Positions 17,990-25,952 of a stretch of DNA of 64,000 nucleotides are shown piece after piece; the stretch's first letter is position 1, and every line of letters begins with the position of its first letter. The translations under genes and the position numbers were made by a program. Source of the stretch: Henriciella marina DSM 19595 (GTDB taxonomy: Bacteria; Pseudomonadota; Alphaproteobacteria; Caulobacterales; Hyphomonadaceae); contig NZ_AQXT01000002.1 in the NCBI RefSeq assembly GCF_000376805.1, forward strand, positions 124,001 to 188,000, written 5' to 3'. Below the pieces are notes generated by a model. That model was not told the origin of the DNA. It saw only the letters and a list, made by a program, of their open reading frames with translations, and did no database searches.

Positions 17990-19333
17990 ATGCGTTACCT
18001 CCCCCTGACACCAGAAGACCGCAAGGACATGCTCGCCACGATTGGCGCCGCGTCCGTTGATGCGTTTTACGCAGACGTGCCCGAAGCGGCCCGGCTTGGC
18101 GCCAAGATTGAGGGCCTGCCCGATCACCAAGGGGAGTTGGCGGTTGAACGGCATATGGCGGCGCTGGCTGCCAAGAACCGCACCGCGTCCGAAGGTCCGT
18201 TCTTTGTCGGTTGCGGCGCTTACAAGCATCATGTTCCAGCCACCGTGGACCATATCATCCAGCGCTCTGAATTCCTGACAACCTACACGCCGTACCAGCC
18301 GGAAATCGCCCAAGGCACGCTTCAGAGCCTTTACGAGTTCCAGAGCCAGGTCGCGTCGCTGACATCAATGGAGGTGGCAAACGCCTCCATGTACGACGGG
18401 TCAACGGCCTGCGCGGAGGCGGCGCTGATGGCGTGCCGCGTCACCAAGCGAGAGAAAGTGGTGCTGTCCGGCGGCCTGCATCCGCATTATGCGGCGGCAA
18501 CGCGCACCGTCTGCGAAGCGCAGGGTATCGAGATCGTCCAGCTTGCGTCCGGCGTCGATGACGAACTCGCGCTTGGCGATGCTGTCGATGATGAGACGGC
18601 CTGCGTCATTGGCCAGAGCCCAAACGTCTTCGGTACGGTAACGGATCTGACGCCTGTCGCCGACGCGGCGCATGAGAAAAAGGCGCTCCTGGTGTCCGTC
18701 TTCACCGAAGCGGTTGCCCTCGGCATGACGATGCCTCCCGGTGAAATGGGTGCGGATATCGCTGTCGGCGAAGGCCAGTCGATCGGCAATCCGCTCAATT
18801 TTGGCGGGCCTTATGTGGGCCTCTTTACCTGCTCGAAAAAGCTGATGCGGCAAATGCCGGGCCGGCTTTGTGGTGAGACGGTGGATGCCGACGGTCAGCG
18901 CGGCTTCGTTCTGACGCTCTCTACGCGCGAGCAGCACATCCGCCGCGACAAGGCGACCTCGAACATCTGCACCAATGCGGGTCTTTGTACCCTCGCGTTC
19001 ACCGCGCACATGACCCTGCTTGGTGAACGTGGCCTCAACCATCTGGCCCAGCTCAACCATGAAGCGGCCTGTATGCTGGCCGAGGCGCTGGAGGCCGTCG
19101 AAGGTGTCGAGATCCTGACGCCGCGCTTCTTCAATGAATTCGCATTCCGCATTCCCGGAAATGCTGAAGACGTGCTCGAGAAGCTGGACGGGCAGGGCAT
19201 TATCGGCGGCGTTCGGGCATCCCGCATATACCCAGGCAAAGGTCTGGACGATGTCATCATTGCCGCAGCGACCGAGTGCACCAGCGAAGCCGACATCAAG
19301 GCCTATGCCGATGCACTGGCGAAGGTGCTGTGA
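17990..19333 (+). CDS. gcvPA: Glycine dehydrogenase (decarboxylating) subunit 1
   Basis: A 447-aa alpha subunit of the two-part P protein. It begins [20 protein letters not shown], and carries the family motif [20 protein letters not shown] and [22 protein letters not shown]. The PLP lysine is on the partner subunit. With gcvPB it decarboxylates glycine and loads the H protein. The stop codon overlaps the start of the next gene (TGATG), an arrangement that normally couples translation. Confidence 0.96.
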   Translation: MRYLPLTPEDRKDMLATIGAASVDAFYADVPEAARLGAKIEGLPDHQGELAVERHMAALAAKNRTASEGPFFVGCGAYKHHVPATVDHIIQRSEFLTTYTPYQPEIAQGTLQSLYEFQSQVASLTSMEVANASMYDGSTACAEAALMACRVTKREKVVLSGGLHPHYAAATRTVCEAQGIEIVQLASGVDDELALGDAVDDETACVIGQSPNVFGTVTDLTPVADAAHEKKALLVSVFTEAVALGMTMPPGEMGADIAVGEGQSIGNPLNFGGPYVGLFTCSKKLMRQMPGRLCGETVDADGQRGFVLTLSTREQHIRRDKATSNICTNAGLCTLAFTAHMTLLGERGLNHLAQLNHEAACMLAEALEAVEGVEILTPRFFNEFAFRIPGNAEDVLEKLDGQGIIGGVRASRIYPGKGLDDVIIAAATECTSEADIKAYADALAKVL

Positions 19334-19644
19334 TGACAGAAGTCCCTCAACATCAGGAAGCCTGGGAGCACAAGCGGGCGATACGGGAGTATGAGGATTT
19401 CCTCGAGGAGATCTTCGCGCGGATGGGCGCGGACAAGACGGCGGTCAGCCGGCGCAGATCCCAGTTCCAGGCGATCTATGACGACCCGTCTACCTGGCGT
19501 GAGCCAGAAGACTTCAAGAAGCTTTACGCTGATTTGCGCCGCGAGATTCTCGCGCTTGGCGCCCTGCATGTCAGCGCCGCCAATAAGCGTCTGAAAGAGA
19601 CTTTCGGACCGAACACACAGCATTTCGTGGAGGCTCAGCCATGA
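19333..19644 (+). CDS. Unrecognised small protein embedded between gcvPA and gcvPB
   Basis: A 103-aa mostly helical, charged, soluble protein with no signal peptide, membrane segment or cysteine, starting [21 protein letters not shown] recognise no domain. Its ATG overlaps the gcvPA stop (TGATG) and its stop overlaps the gcvPB start (ATGA), so it is translated in step with both P-protein subunits. An upstream in-frame start at 19276 exists inside gcvPA but is less likely. The embedding suggests a role with the P protein, such as assembly, stability or regulation, but this is inference from position alone. Confidence 0.85.
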   Translation: MTEVPQHQEAWEHKRAIREYEDFLEEIFARMGADKTAVSRRRSQFQAIYDDPSTWREPEDFKKLYADLRREILALGALHVSAANKRLKETFGPNTQHFVEAQP

Positions 19645-21206
19645 GCATGAATTCCCAAGGCCGCTCGACTGCCCCATCAGACGCGACCCCGCAGTCCGAT
19701 ATCAAGACGGTGTCAGGGTCGCGTGGCCTGCAACAGCGTGAAGGCCTCATCTTCGAGACAGGGTCTACGACCAAAACCGGCGTCGACCTTCCGGCCCCGA
19801 AAGGTGGCATGAACCGTCTCGGCGGCGTCACGCGCAAAAAGAGCGTCGGCCTGCCAGGCCTCTCAGAACCGGAAGCCGTGCGCCATTATGTGCGCCTGTC
19901 GCAGAAGAATTACGCGATTGATCTGGGCCTCTTCCCGCTCGGCTCATGCACGATGAAGCACAATCCGCGGCTAAACGAAAAAACCGCGCGCATGCCAGGT
20001 TTTTCCGACATCCACCCGATGCAGCCGCAGGCGACCGTGCAGGGCGCGCTGGAACTGATCGATCAGCTGGCCACCTGGCTGAAGACGCTGACCGGCATGC
20101 CGGCTGTCGCGATGAGCCCGAAAGCGGGCGCGCACGGCGAGTTCTGCGGCATGATGGCGATCCGCGGCGCCCTGATGGCGCGCGGTGAGATCGAGACCCG
20201 CACCCGTGTGCTCGTCCCGGCCTCTGCGCACGGGACCAATCCGGCAACTGCGGTCCAGTGCGGCTTTAAGGTCGATGAGATCAAGGCTGACGCACGTGGC
20301 CGTGTCGATATGGACGACTTCAAGTCCAAGCTTGAAGACAGCCACGACATTGCCGGCATCATGCTGACCAACCCCAACACGTGTGGCCTGTTTGAGACCG
20401 ATATCCGTGAAATCGCCGACCTCATCCATGAGGCGGGTGGTTATTTCTACTGTGATGGCGCGAACTTCAACGCCATTGTCGGACGGGTGCGCCCCGGTGA
20501 CCTCGGCGTCGATGCCATGCACATCAATCTGCACAAGACCTTCTCGACCCCGCATGGCGGCGGCGGGCCGGGGTCTGGCCCGACCGTGCTGTCCGAAGCG
20601 CTGGCGGACTTCGCGCCCGTGCCTTTCGTCGTGGAGGAAGACGGAGTTTATCACCTCGTCGAGCAGCGCACAGGCGACGGTCAGGAAGCGTTCGGCCGGC
20701 TCTGCGCCTTCCATGGCCAGATGGGCATGTTTACGCGTGCGCTGACCTATATGCTGAGCCACGGCGCCGATGGCCTGAAGCAGGCCGCCGAGGATGCAGT
20801 CCTGAATGCCAACTACATTCAGGCGCGCCTCAAGACAGTGATGACGCCAGCCTTTGACGGCTATTGCATGCACGAGGCGCTCTTCTCCGACGCCTTTACC
20901 GCAGAGGGCATCGAGACGCTCGATATCGCAAAGGCGATGATCGATGAGGGTTACCATCCGATGACGATGTATTTCCCGCTGGTCGTCCACGGCGCCATGC
21001 TGATCGAACCAACGGAAACCGAATCGAAAGCTGAACTCGACCGGTTCTGCGAGTCGATGCTGTCGATCGCTGAGAAAGCAAAGGCGGGAGACGAGAGCCT
21101 GAAAGGTGCGCCTTATCTTGCGCCGATGCGCCGTCTTGATGAGACGCAGGCCGCAAGAAAACCTGAGCTTCGCTGGAGTGAGCCTGACAAGGTCGCAGCA
21201 GAATAA
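19641..21206 (+). CDS. gcvPB: Glycine dehydrogenase (decarboxylating) subunit 2
   Basis: A 521-aa beta subunit of the P protein. It contains FPLGSCTMKHNPRLNE, the conserved SAHGTNPATA region and the PLP-binding lysine in MHINLHKTFSTPHGGGGPG. It catalyses pyridoxal-phosphate-dependent glycine decarboxylation as a complex with gcvPA. The first ~25 residues form a polar Ser/Thr-rich extension before the conserved domain. ATGA overlap with the upstream small gene; a terminator follows 15 bases after the stop. Confidence 0.97.
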   Translation: MSMNSQGRSTAPSDATPQSDIKTVSGSRGLQQREGLIFETGSTTKTGVDLPAPKGGMNRLGGVTRKKSVGLPGLSEPEAVRHYVRLSQKNYAIDLGLFPLGSCTMKHNPRLNEKTARMPGFSDIHPMQPQATVQGALELIDQLATWLKTLTGMPAVAMSPKAGAHGEFCGMMAIRGALMARGEIETRTRVLVPASAHGTNPATAVQCGFKVDEIKADARGRVDMDDFKSKLEDSHDIAGIMLTNPNTCGLFETDIREIADLIHEAGGYFYCDGANFNAIVGRVRPGDLGVDAMHINLHKTFSTPHGGGGPGSGPTVLSEALADFAPVPFVVEEDGVYHLVEQRTGDGQEAFGRLCAFHGQMGMFTRALTYMLSHGADGLKQAAEDAVLNANYIQARLKTVMTPAFDGYCMHEALFSDAFTAEGIETLDIAKAMIDEGYHPMTMYFPLVVHGAMLIEPTETESKAELDRFCESMLSIAEKAKAGDESLKGAPYLAPMRRLDETQAARKPELRWSEPDKVAAE

Positions 21207-21221
21207 GCGAAAGAACTGATC

Positions 21222-21247
21222 CGGCCGGGCCATGTCCCGGCCGTTTT
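21222..21247 (+). terminator. Terminator of the gcv operon
   Basis: CGGCCGGG (21222-21229) pairs with CCCGGCCG (21236-21243) across a 6-base loop and is followed by TTTT. It lies 16 bases after the gcvPB stop. Confidence 0.85.
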
Positions 21248-21248
21248 C

Positions 21249-22439
21249 CTACCAGATCGCGGCTTTTATCGGGGCGGGCTTGAGCTGGGCGTTCGTCTCC
21301 TCGAAAAGGCTCCGGCGCCAACGCCCGGTAATCTGCATGGCTGGCTTTTCGAAAAATCTGAAGACCAGCCCGGCGAGGGCAATGCTTCCGACGGCGCCTA
21401 GGACGTAGAAGAGGACATTGTCGTCGATGCCGGGCGCGCCAAGCAGAAAGACCTCCTGTATCGGGCTGCCCTCTAGCCGGATTGCTAACTCCGAGAAAAT
21501 CCGGCGAAGGACGCTCAGCACGATCGCATGTCCGAGATAGAGCGCGTAGGACCAGTCGCCGAGGGTGACCAGCCAGTTCGGAACGCTGAGCCTGTCCTCC
21601 GCTTCCATCGCAGCGGCGCCGTAGACGATGAGAATGCTGGGAATACCGAAGAAGAGAACGCGGCCCCAGCCCAGCGTGAAGTCTGTGGGATAGGGCTGGA
21701 AGTAGAGCGCGGCCACAAAGGCGATGAGGCCGATGACCAGTACCGGCAGGGCAAGGAAGCGCCGGCCGGATATGATCAGGAGTGCGGCTGCGCAACCGCC
21801 CAGAAATTCCAGAGAGAGCGGGTGAACGACAAGCGAGACGTAGTCGACCGCGACAGGCTTCGCGACGCCCGCCACTGTGCCCAGAACGATAATGCCTGCC
21901 CAGGCAAGGAGGCCGAGGGGCAGGAACCGGCGCGGCAGCAGAATGAGTAAGGCGAAGCCAAGGTAGAAGTGCATCTCATGAATGAGGGTCCAGCCAACGC
22001 CATGCACGGGCACAGCCTGCTGCGGCAGCAGGGCATATGAGTAAAGCAGGTGGAGCCAGGGATGGTCACGCATGAGCTCACTGCCGCCCGCCAGCCTGTC
22101 CGCATCATAGGGCAGACCATAGGCAATAAAGAAATAGCCAGTCATGACTGCCGCAAACAGCCACCAGAGCGGATAGATACGTGCGGCGCGGGCAAACAGG
22201 AACGCCCCGGCTGTCGCAAGGCGCGGCTGCACCTTGCCCGTCACATAGACCATGATGAAGCCGGAAATAACGAAGAAGAAGTCGACGCCGGAAAAGCCGT
22301 TCATGACAAAGGCGCTTAGAAACGGGTCTTCATCCAGACCGTTGCGCAGGATCGCTTCCATCTCGATCGCACGCGTATGATAAACCATAACCAGAAGGGC
22401 GGCGATTGCTCGCAAAGCCTGGATTGTGTGAAGCTTCAA
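21249..22439 (-). CDS. Acyltransferase family (OafA/YrhL-type) membrane protein
   Basis: About 396 aa of an integral membrane acyltransferase-3 protein with roughly ten hydrophobic segments. Family motifs are IQALRAIAALLVMVYHTR near the N-terminus (catalytic-type His) and GVDFFFVISGFIMVY. Members transfer acetyl or other acyl groups to sugars of lipopolysaccharide, capsule or peptidoglycan; the acceptor is unknown. TTG at 22439 is preferred because the conserved domain starts immediately and AAGGGA lies 9 bases upstream; an ATG at 22520 would add 27 non-conserved-looking residues. Confidence 0.9.
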   Translation of the reverse strand: MKLHTIQALRAIAALLVMVYHTRAIEMEAILRNGLDEDPFLSAFVMNGFSGVDFFFVISGFIMVYVTGKVQPRLATAGAFLFARAARIYPLWWLFAAVMTGYFFIAYGLPYDADRLAGGSELMRDHPWLHLLYSYALLPQQAVPVHGVGWTLIHEMHFYLGFALLILLPRRFLPLGLLAWAGIIVLGTVAGVAKPVAVDYVSLVVHPLSLEFLGGCAAALLIISGRRFLALPVLVIGLIAFVAALYFQPYPTDFTLGWGRVLFFGIPSILIVYGAAAMEAEDRLSVPNWLVTLGDWSYALYLGHAIVLSVLRRIFSELAIRLEGSPIQEVFLLGAPGIDDNVLFYVLGAVGSIALAGLVFRFFEKPAMQITGRWRRSLFEETNAQLKPAPIKAAIW

Positions 22440-22623
22440 GGCGCCGCGTCCCTTGCTGGCGAGGGCTGGACCAGACTGTCCTTGCCCGGAATATTGGTCA
22501 GCCGTGTCATGGCATGGCAACGCTCATCTGCAAAGACTGCATCTGGGGCTCTCTGCAGCGAGGATGGCGGCTTTATGGAAGGTCAGCCTAGGCATTCCGG
22601 CGAGAAAAGCCATATTGGTCTGG

Positions 22624-22971
22624 ATGTCCTCAAACACCCCAGATCATCAGCAGAATGCGAGGAAAGAGGCGCCAGCAAGCCGAATACCGTTCCGGCATCT
22701 GACGACTGGTGCGCGGACGCTCCTGCGCCAGTCTCTGGCGGCGCTCGGTCTGGTGCTCATCATCATCGCGATCCCGATTGCGTTTCTGACGCCGATCCTG
22801 CCTGTCGGATTGCCTATGGCCATCCTCGGTGTCGTCCTGCTTGGCAGAAACGCAGTGTGGGGACGGCGCTGGATGGAGCGGATGATGGCGCGGCACCCAC
22901 GGCTGGAACGCTTCGCACCGAACTGGCTGATGCGCGCCGTCTTCCGACGTGAAAAGCGCGCGCGAGACTAG
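22624..22971 (+). CDS. Small two-helix membrane protein (PGPGW-like)
   Basis: About 115 aa. The reliable part is the C-terminal 85 residues: two hydrophobic segments around LAALGLVLIIIAIPIAFLTP and ILPVGLPMAILGVVLLG, followed by a basic amphipathic tail (RRWMERMMARHPRLERF). This resembles small PGPGW-type transmembrane proteins. The start is uncertain: the open frame reaches back to 22453, but ATG at 22624 leaves a more plausible N-terminus. Function is unknown. It is divergent from the acyltransferase and convergent with the ATP synthase operon, whose terminator follows. Confidence 0.6.
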   Translation: MSSNTPDHQQNARKEAPASRIPFRHLTTGARTLLRQSLAALGLVLIIIAIPIAFLTPILPVGLPMAILGVVLLGRNAVWGRRWMERMMARHPRLERFAPNWLMRAVFRREKRARD

Positions 22972-22999
22972 CCGCTCACATTGAAGACCGGGAACAAAA

Positions 23000-23026
23000 A
23001 ACGCCCCGCAAAGATTGCGAGGCGTT
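23000..23026 (-). terminator. Terminator of the F0 (atp) operon
   Basis: A 10-bp stem (23000-23009 with 23017-23026, one G-T pair) and 7-base loop, followed on the minus strand by TTTTTGTT. It lies just downstream of atpF. Confidence 0.85.
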
Positions 23027-23057
23027 GTAAATTTAAGCTTCGAGACCGGCGAGAAAG

Positions 23058-23660
23058 CTAGTTCAGCGCTTTTTCGATTTCGCCGAGCGCTTCGGAGAAG
23101 AGATCGCCGCGTTTTCCCGAGCTGGAAACGATATCCTTGGACGCGCGGGTGGCGGCGTCGGCAGCAGCGCGGCGCACATCATTAGTGGCTTCGGCCTCGG
23201 CGCGCGCGATACGCGCTTCGGCCTGCGCCTCGCGGCGGGCGACCTTCTCTGAGAGATCCTTGCGGGCCTGTTCGATCATCATCTTGGCGTCGGCCTTGGC
23301 CTGCTTGATCATGTCTTCGGCGGCCTGATCGGCTTCCTTCTGGCGACGTTCGGCCTCGGCGAGGGCAGCCGCAGCTTCTTCGCGAAGCTGGCGCGACTCG
23401 TCGAGCTGGCGTTTGATCTCATCGGCGCGGCCATCGAGAGCGGAGGTAATCGCCTTGAGGGCGCCCAAGGAGATGGCGATCAGGAGGAAGGCGACAAAGG
23501 CGGCAAAAGCAAAGTTCGTGGCAACATCCGTGAAAGGATAGACGAGGTTGCTGAAGCCTGTGGTCGGGCCATAGCTGCCATCTTCAGCAGGTGCGGCAAG
23601 AGCGGCTGGTGCGGCAAGAGCCGCAGCGGTCAGCATGATTGAAAAACGTTCAATTCTCAT
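23058..23660 (-). CDS. atpF: F0F1 ATP synthase subunit b
   Basis: A 200-aa peripheral stalk subunit. After an Ala-rich hydrophobic N-terminal stretch (residues 8-23) comes the true membrane helix (about 47-70, ATNFAFAAFVAFLLIAISLG), then a long charged coiled coil to residue ~185. It links F0 subunit a to F1 delta/alpha in the stator. The N-terminal stretch looks like an additional signal-peptide-like segment, not usual in short b subunits. Last gene of the atpI-B-E-F'-F operon, 6 bases after atpF'. Confidence 0.94.
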   Translation of the reverse strand: MRIERFSIMLTAAALAAPAALAAPAEDGSYGPTTGFSNLVYPFTDVATNFAFAAFVAFLLIAISLGALKAITSALDGRADEIKRQLDESRQLREEAAAALAEAERRQKEADQAAEDMIKQAKADAKMMIEQARKDLSEKVARREAQAEARIARAEAEATNDVRRAAADAATRASKDIVSSSGKRGDLFSEALGEIEKALN

Positions 23661-23666
23661 GATCGT

Positions 23667-24215
23667 CTATCCTTCTTGCTGCGTGTTACGGGCAACGGCC
23701 TCGCGGGCTTCTGCTTCATTGGCGGAAATACCTAGCCGGGCAAGCATGGCTTGGGTCGTCGATGTGGCAATCTGCTCGACGTTCGACATGGCTTCGGTTC
23801 GCATCGTCTGGATGCGGGCTTCTGCCTCTGCAAGGCGTTCAGCAACATCGGCATCAATTTTGGCGGTTTCCGCCGCGATCTCTGCTTCGACTTTCTCGCG
23901 GGCCTTATCGGCCGTGTCGCGGGCCTTGGCGCGGCCTTCAGCCAGCGCGAGGTCCTGCTGCTGCTTGGCTTCTTTTGATTGTTCGTTCAGACGGGCTGCT
24001 TCGTCGAGCGAGTCAGCAATCGTATCTTCGCGGTTTTCGATCACGCCACCGAGCTTGGGCAGGATGAAGCGTGACAGCGCGATGTAGAGCGCACCAAACA
24101 GAATCGCCAGCCAGAAGAGCTGTGACGGAAAATGCCACGGATCAAACGGTGGGAACGAGGCGCCGCCGGCGGCTTCGCCGTTAGCAGCCGGAGCAGCAAG
24201 CGACAGGAAATTCAT
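23667..24215 (-). CDS. atpF': F0F1 ATP synthase subunit b'
   Basis: A 182-aa b' subunit of the type found in alphaproteobacteria and phototrophs, which forms a heterodimeric stalk with b. The N-terminal ~30 residues are Gly/Pro-rich, followed by a membrane helix (FPSQLFWLAILFGALYIALS), the conserved RFILPKLGGVIENRE turn and a coiled-coil stalk. The gene is separated from atpE by 88 bases that contain a strong hairpin, and precedes atpF by 6 bases. Confidence 0.94.
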   Translation of the reverse strand: MNFLSLAAPAANGEAAGGASFPPFDPWHFPSQLFWLAILFGALYIALSRFILPKLGGVIENREDTIADSLDEAARLNEQSKEAKQQQDLALAEGRAKARDTADKAREKVEAEIAAETAKIDADVAERLAEAEARIQTMRTEAMSNVEQIATSTTQAMLARLGISANEAEAREAVARNTQQEG

Positions 24216-24244
24216 GGCGCGACCTTGTCAGTCTGGATGGTGGA

Positions 24245-24277
24245 GGCTGGCCCGACGCAAGAAGCGCGGGGCCAGCC
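24245..24277 (-). promoter_or_regulatory. Intercistronic hairpin between atpE and atpF'
   Basis: GGCTGGCCC (24245-24253) is perfectly complementary to GGGCCAGCC (24269-24277). There is no T-run on either side, so it is not a standard terminator. It may stabilise the upstream atpE message or partly reduce downstream expression. Confidence 0.5.
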
Positions 24278-24303
24278 CATAATAAGTCGTCCGGTTACTT
24301 TGC

Positions 24304-24540
24304 CTAAACGACAAAGAGGATCAGGACGGACACCAGGAAGGCCAGGATGCCGAGAGCTTCAGCAAGGGCCATACCGATGAAGAGGTTACCGGTCTGCTGA
24401 GGAGCAGCCGATGGGTTGCGCATGGCAGCATCAAGGAAGCTGGCAAAGATGTTGCCCACACCCAGCGCGGCACCGATCATGCCGAGAGTTGCGAGGCCTG
24501 CGCCAACATATTTGAGGCCAAGTGCGATATCGCCTTCCAT
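24304..24540 (-). CDS. atpE: F0F1 ATP synthase subunit c
   Basis: A 78-aa two-helix proteolipid. The first helix holds the glycine-rich AALGVGNIFASFLDAAMRNP segment, the polar loop is NPSAAPQQ, and the second helix carries the ion-binding glutamate in MALAEALGI. No sodium-type ligand pattern is obvious, so proton coupling is expected. It forms the rotor ring. A very good AAGGAG ribosome-binding site lies 7 bases upstream, fitting the high copy number of this subunit. Confidence 0.97.
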   Translation of the reverse strand: MEGDIALGLKYVGAGLATLGMIGAALGVGNIFASFLDAAMRNPSAAPQQTGNLFIGMALAEALGILAFLVSVLILFVV

Positions 24541-24652
24541 TTCGTGTCTCCTTTGAGGGATTGGCGTTGGTTCGGTTTGATGCCCGTGAAGCCTGTTCGG
24601 CGGGGCGCGTCAAGAGTTGAGGCGCGGCTCTTTTGGCCGCACCGGCGAGAAA

Positions 24653-25432
24653 CTAGTGCGATGGATGAAGTGCGTCGTTGAGATAGACGCAGGTCAGGAT
24701 CGCGAAGATGTAAGCCTGGAGGCCTGCAACGAGAAGTTCTAGCGCGTTGATGGCGATACCCATTGCAAAGGCGAGCACACCGACAACACCGAGGAGCGCC
24801 GTGCCTGCCAGCGCCGCAGCAAACAGCTGCGCAGCAAAGGTGGCGAACAGCTTCAGCATGATGTGACCGGCAAGCATGTTCGCAAAGAGACGAAGCGCCA
24901 GTGTCACAGGCCGCGCGATGAAGGAGATGACCTCGATCGGCACGAGAATGAGGTAGATGAAGAACGGGGCGCCGGACGGGGCGAAAAGTTTGAAGAATTT
25001 CAGGCCGTTCTTGTAGAGACCATAGATGATCACGATGGAGATCACGAGCAGGGCCAGGGCACCGGTAACGACGATGTGGCTGGTTGTCGTGAAGGCGTAC
25101 GGCACCATGCCGATCATGTTCGCGAAGAACACGAAGAAGAAGAGCGTGAAGACAAACGGGAAGAATTTCAGGCCTTCTTCGCCCGCAGTGCTGCGCACCA
25201 TGTTGGCCACGAAGCCGTAGCCGATTTCTGCGATGGACTGGGAACGCGACGGGATGAGCTTGCCGCGCGACGCTGCAAGGCCGAAGAAGACGATGATCAG
25301 CGACACAGCAAGCAGCATGTAGAAAGCTGCGTTGGTGAAAGAAAGATCGATGCCGCCAATCTGCAGCTCGAAGAGTTTCTTCACTTCGAACTGGCTCATC
25401 GGGTCAGCCATCTGGTGGAAGGATAGGTTCAT
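24653..25432 (-). CDS. atpB: F0F1 ATP synthase subunit a
   Basis: A 259-aa membrane subunit with about six hydrophobic segments. The essential arginine is in the conserved PVTLALRLFANMLAGHIMLKL helix; ELLVAGLQAYIFAILTCVYLNDA is the conserved last helix. It provides the proton half-channels next to the c ring. The start overlaps the atpI stop (TGATG), so translation is coupled; atpE follows after 112 bases. Confidence 0.97.
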   Translation of the reverse strand: MNLSFHQMADPMSQFEVKKLFELQIGGIDLSFTNAAFYMLLAVSLIIVFFGLAASRGKLIPSRSQSIAEIGYGFVANMVRSTAGEEGLKFFPFVFTLFFFVFFANMIGMVPYAFTTTSHIVVTGALALLVISIVIIYGLYKNGLKFFKLFAPSGAPFFIYLILVPIEVISFIARPVTLALRLFANMLAGHIMLKLFATFAAQLFAAALAGTALLGVVGVLAFAMGIAINALELLVAGLQAYIFAILTCVYLNDALHPSH

Positions 25433-25791
25433 CAGCCCTGGTTCCCGTTTTCCGAACCCTTTGTCTGGTCCGTTCCCTGAAGTTCCGCATATGCCGTTAG
25501 CTGGCGATAGGCGCGTATAACACTAAGGATTCCGGCTGCAAGGCCGAATCCCAGCCAGACAAGCAGTCCCCAGGGCTCTGTCTCGAAAACCTTATCGAAC
25601 CAGTATCCGATAAGAAGTCCAATGACGATGCAGCCGGCCATCTCCGCGCCGTAGCGCAGGGCCATGCCAGCCCCTGAGTTCACATTCTCCTGGTCTGCCT
25701 CGCGCTTGCGTTTCCTGGCATCCCGCGCGTCATTGTCGGCCTGCGCTTTGGCAATCCGCTCTGAAAGATTATCACGCTCAGGACCGGCCAT
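25432..25791 (-). CDS. atpI: ATP synthase protein I (AtpI/AtpZ family)
   Basis: About 119 aa: a charged N-terminal helix (SERIAKAQADNDARDARKRKRE) and two membrane helices (GAEMAGCIVIGLLIGYWFD and GLLVWLGFGLAAGILSVIRAY), the AtpI/ATPase_gene1 pattern. It is thought to help assemble the c ring or supply magnesium. The open frame starts at 25839, but ATG at 25791 (MAGPERDNL) gives the typical N-terminus. First gene of the F0 operon; its stop overlaps the atpB start. Confidence 0.9.
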   Translation of the reverse strand: MAGPERDNLSERIAKAQADNDARDARKRKREADQENVNSGAGMALRYGAEMAGCIVIGLLIGYWFDKVFETEPWGLLVWLGFGLAAGILSVIRAYRQLTAYAELQGTDQTKGSENGNQG

Positions 25792-25952
25792 GGAGAATCG
25801 CCTAGATGCCGCTCGAAACAGACCCGGGAAACACCCCATGTCTTTCGAGCCGGAAGCTATTGAACGGGGTGGGGCAAGTCAAGCCAGCCAATTTCTGCGC
25901 AACATATTGTTTATATGAGGAAAAAAGCAAAATGCGCTTTTGACGCATGCGC

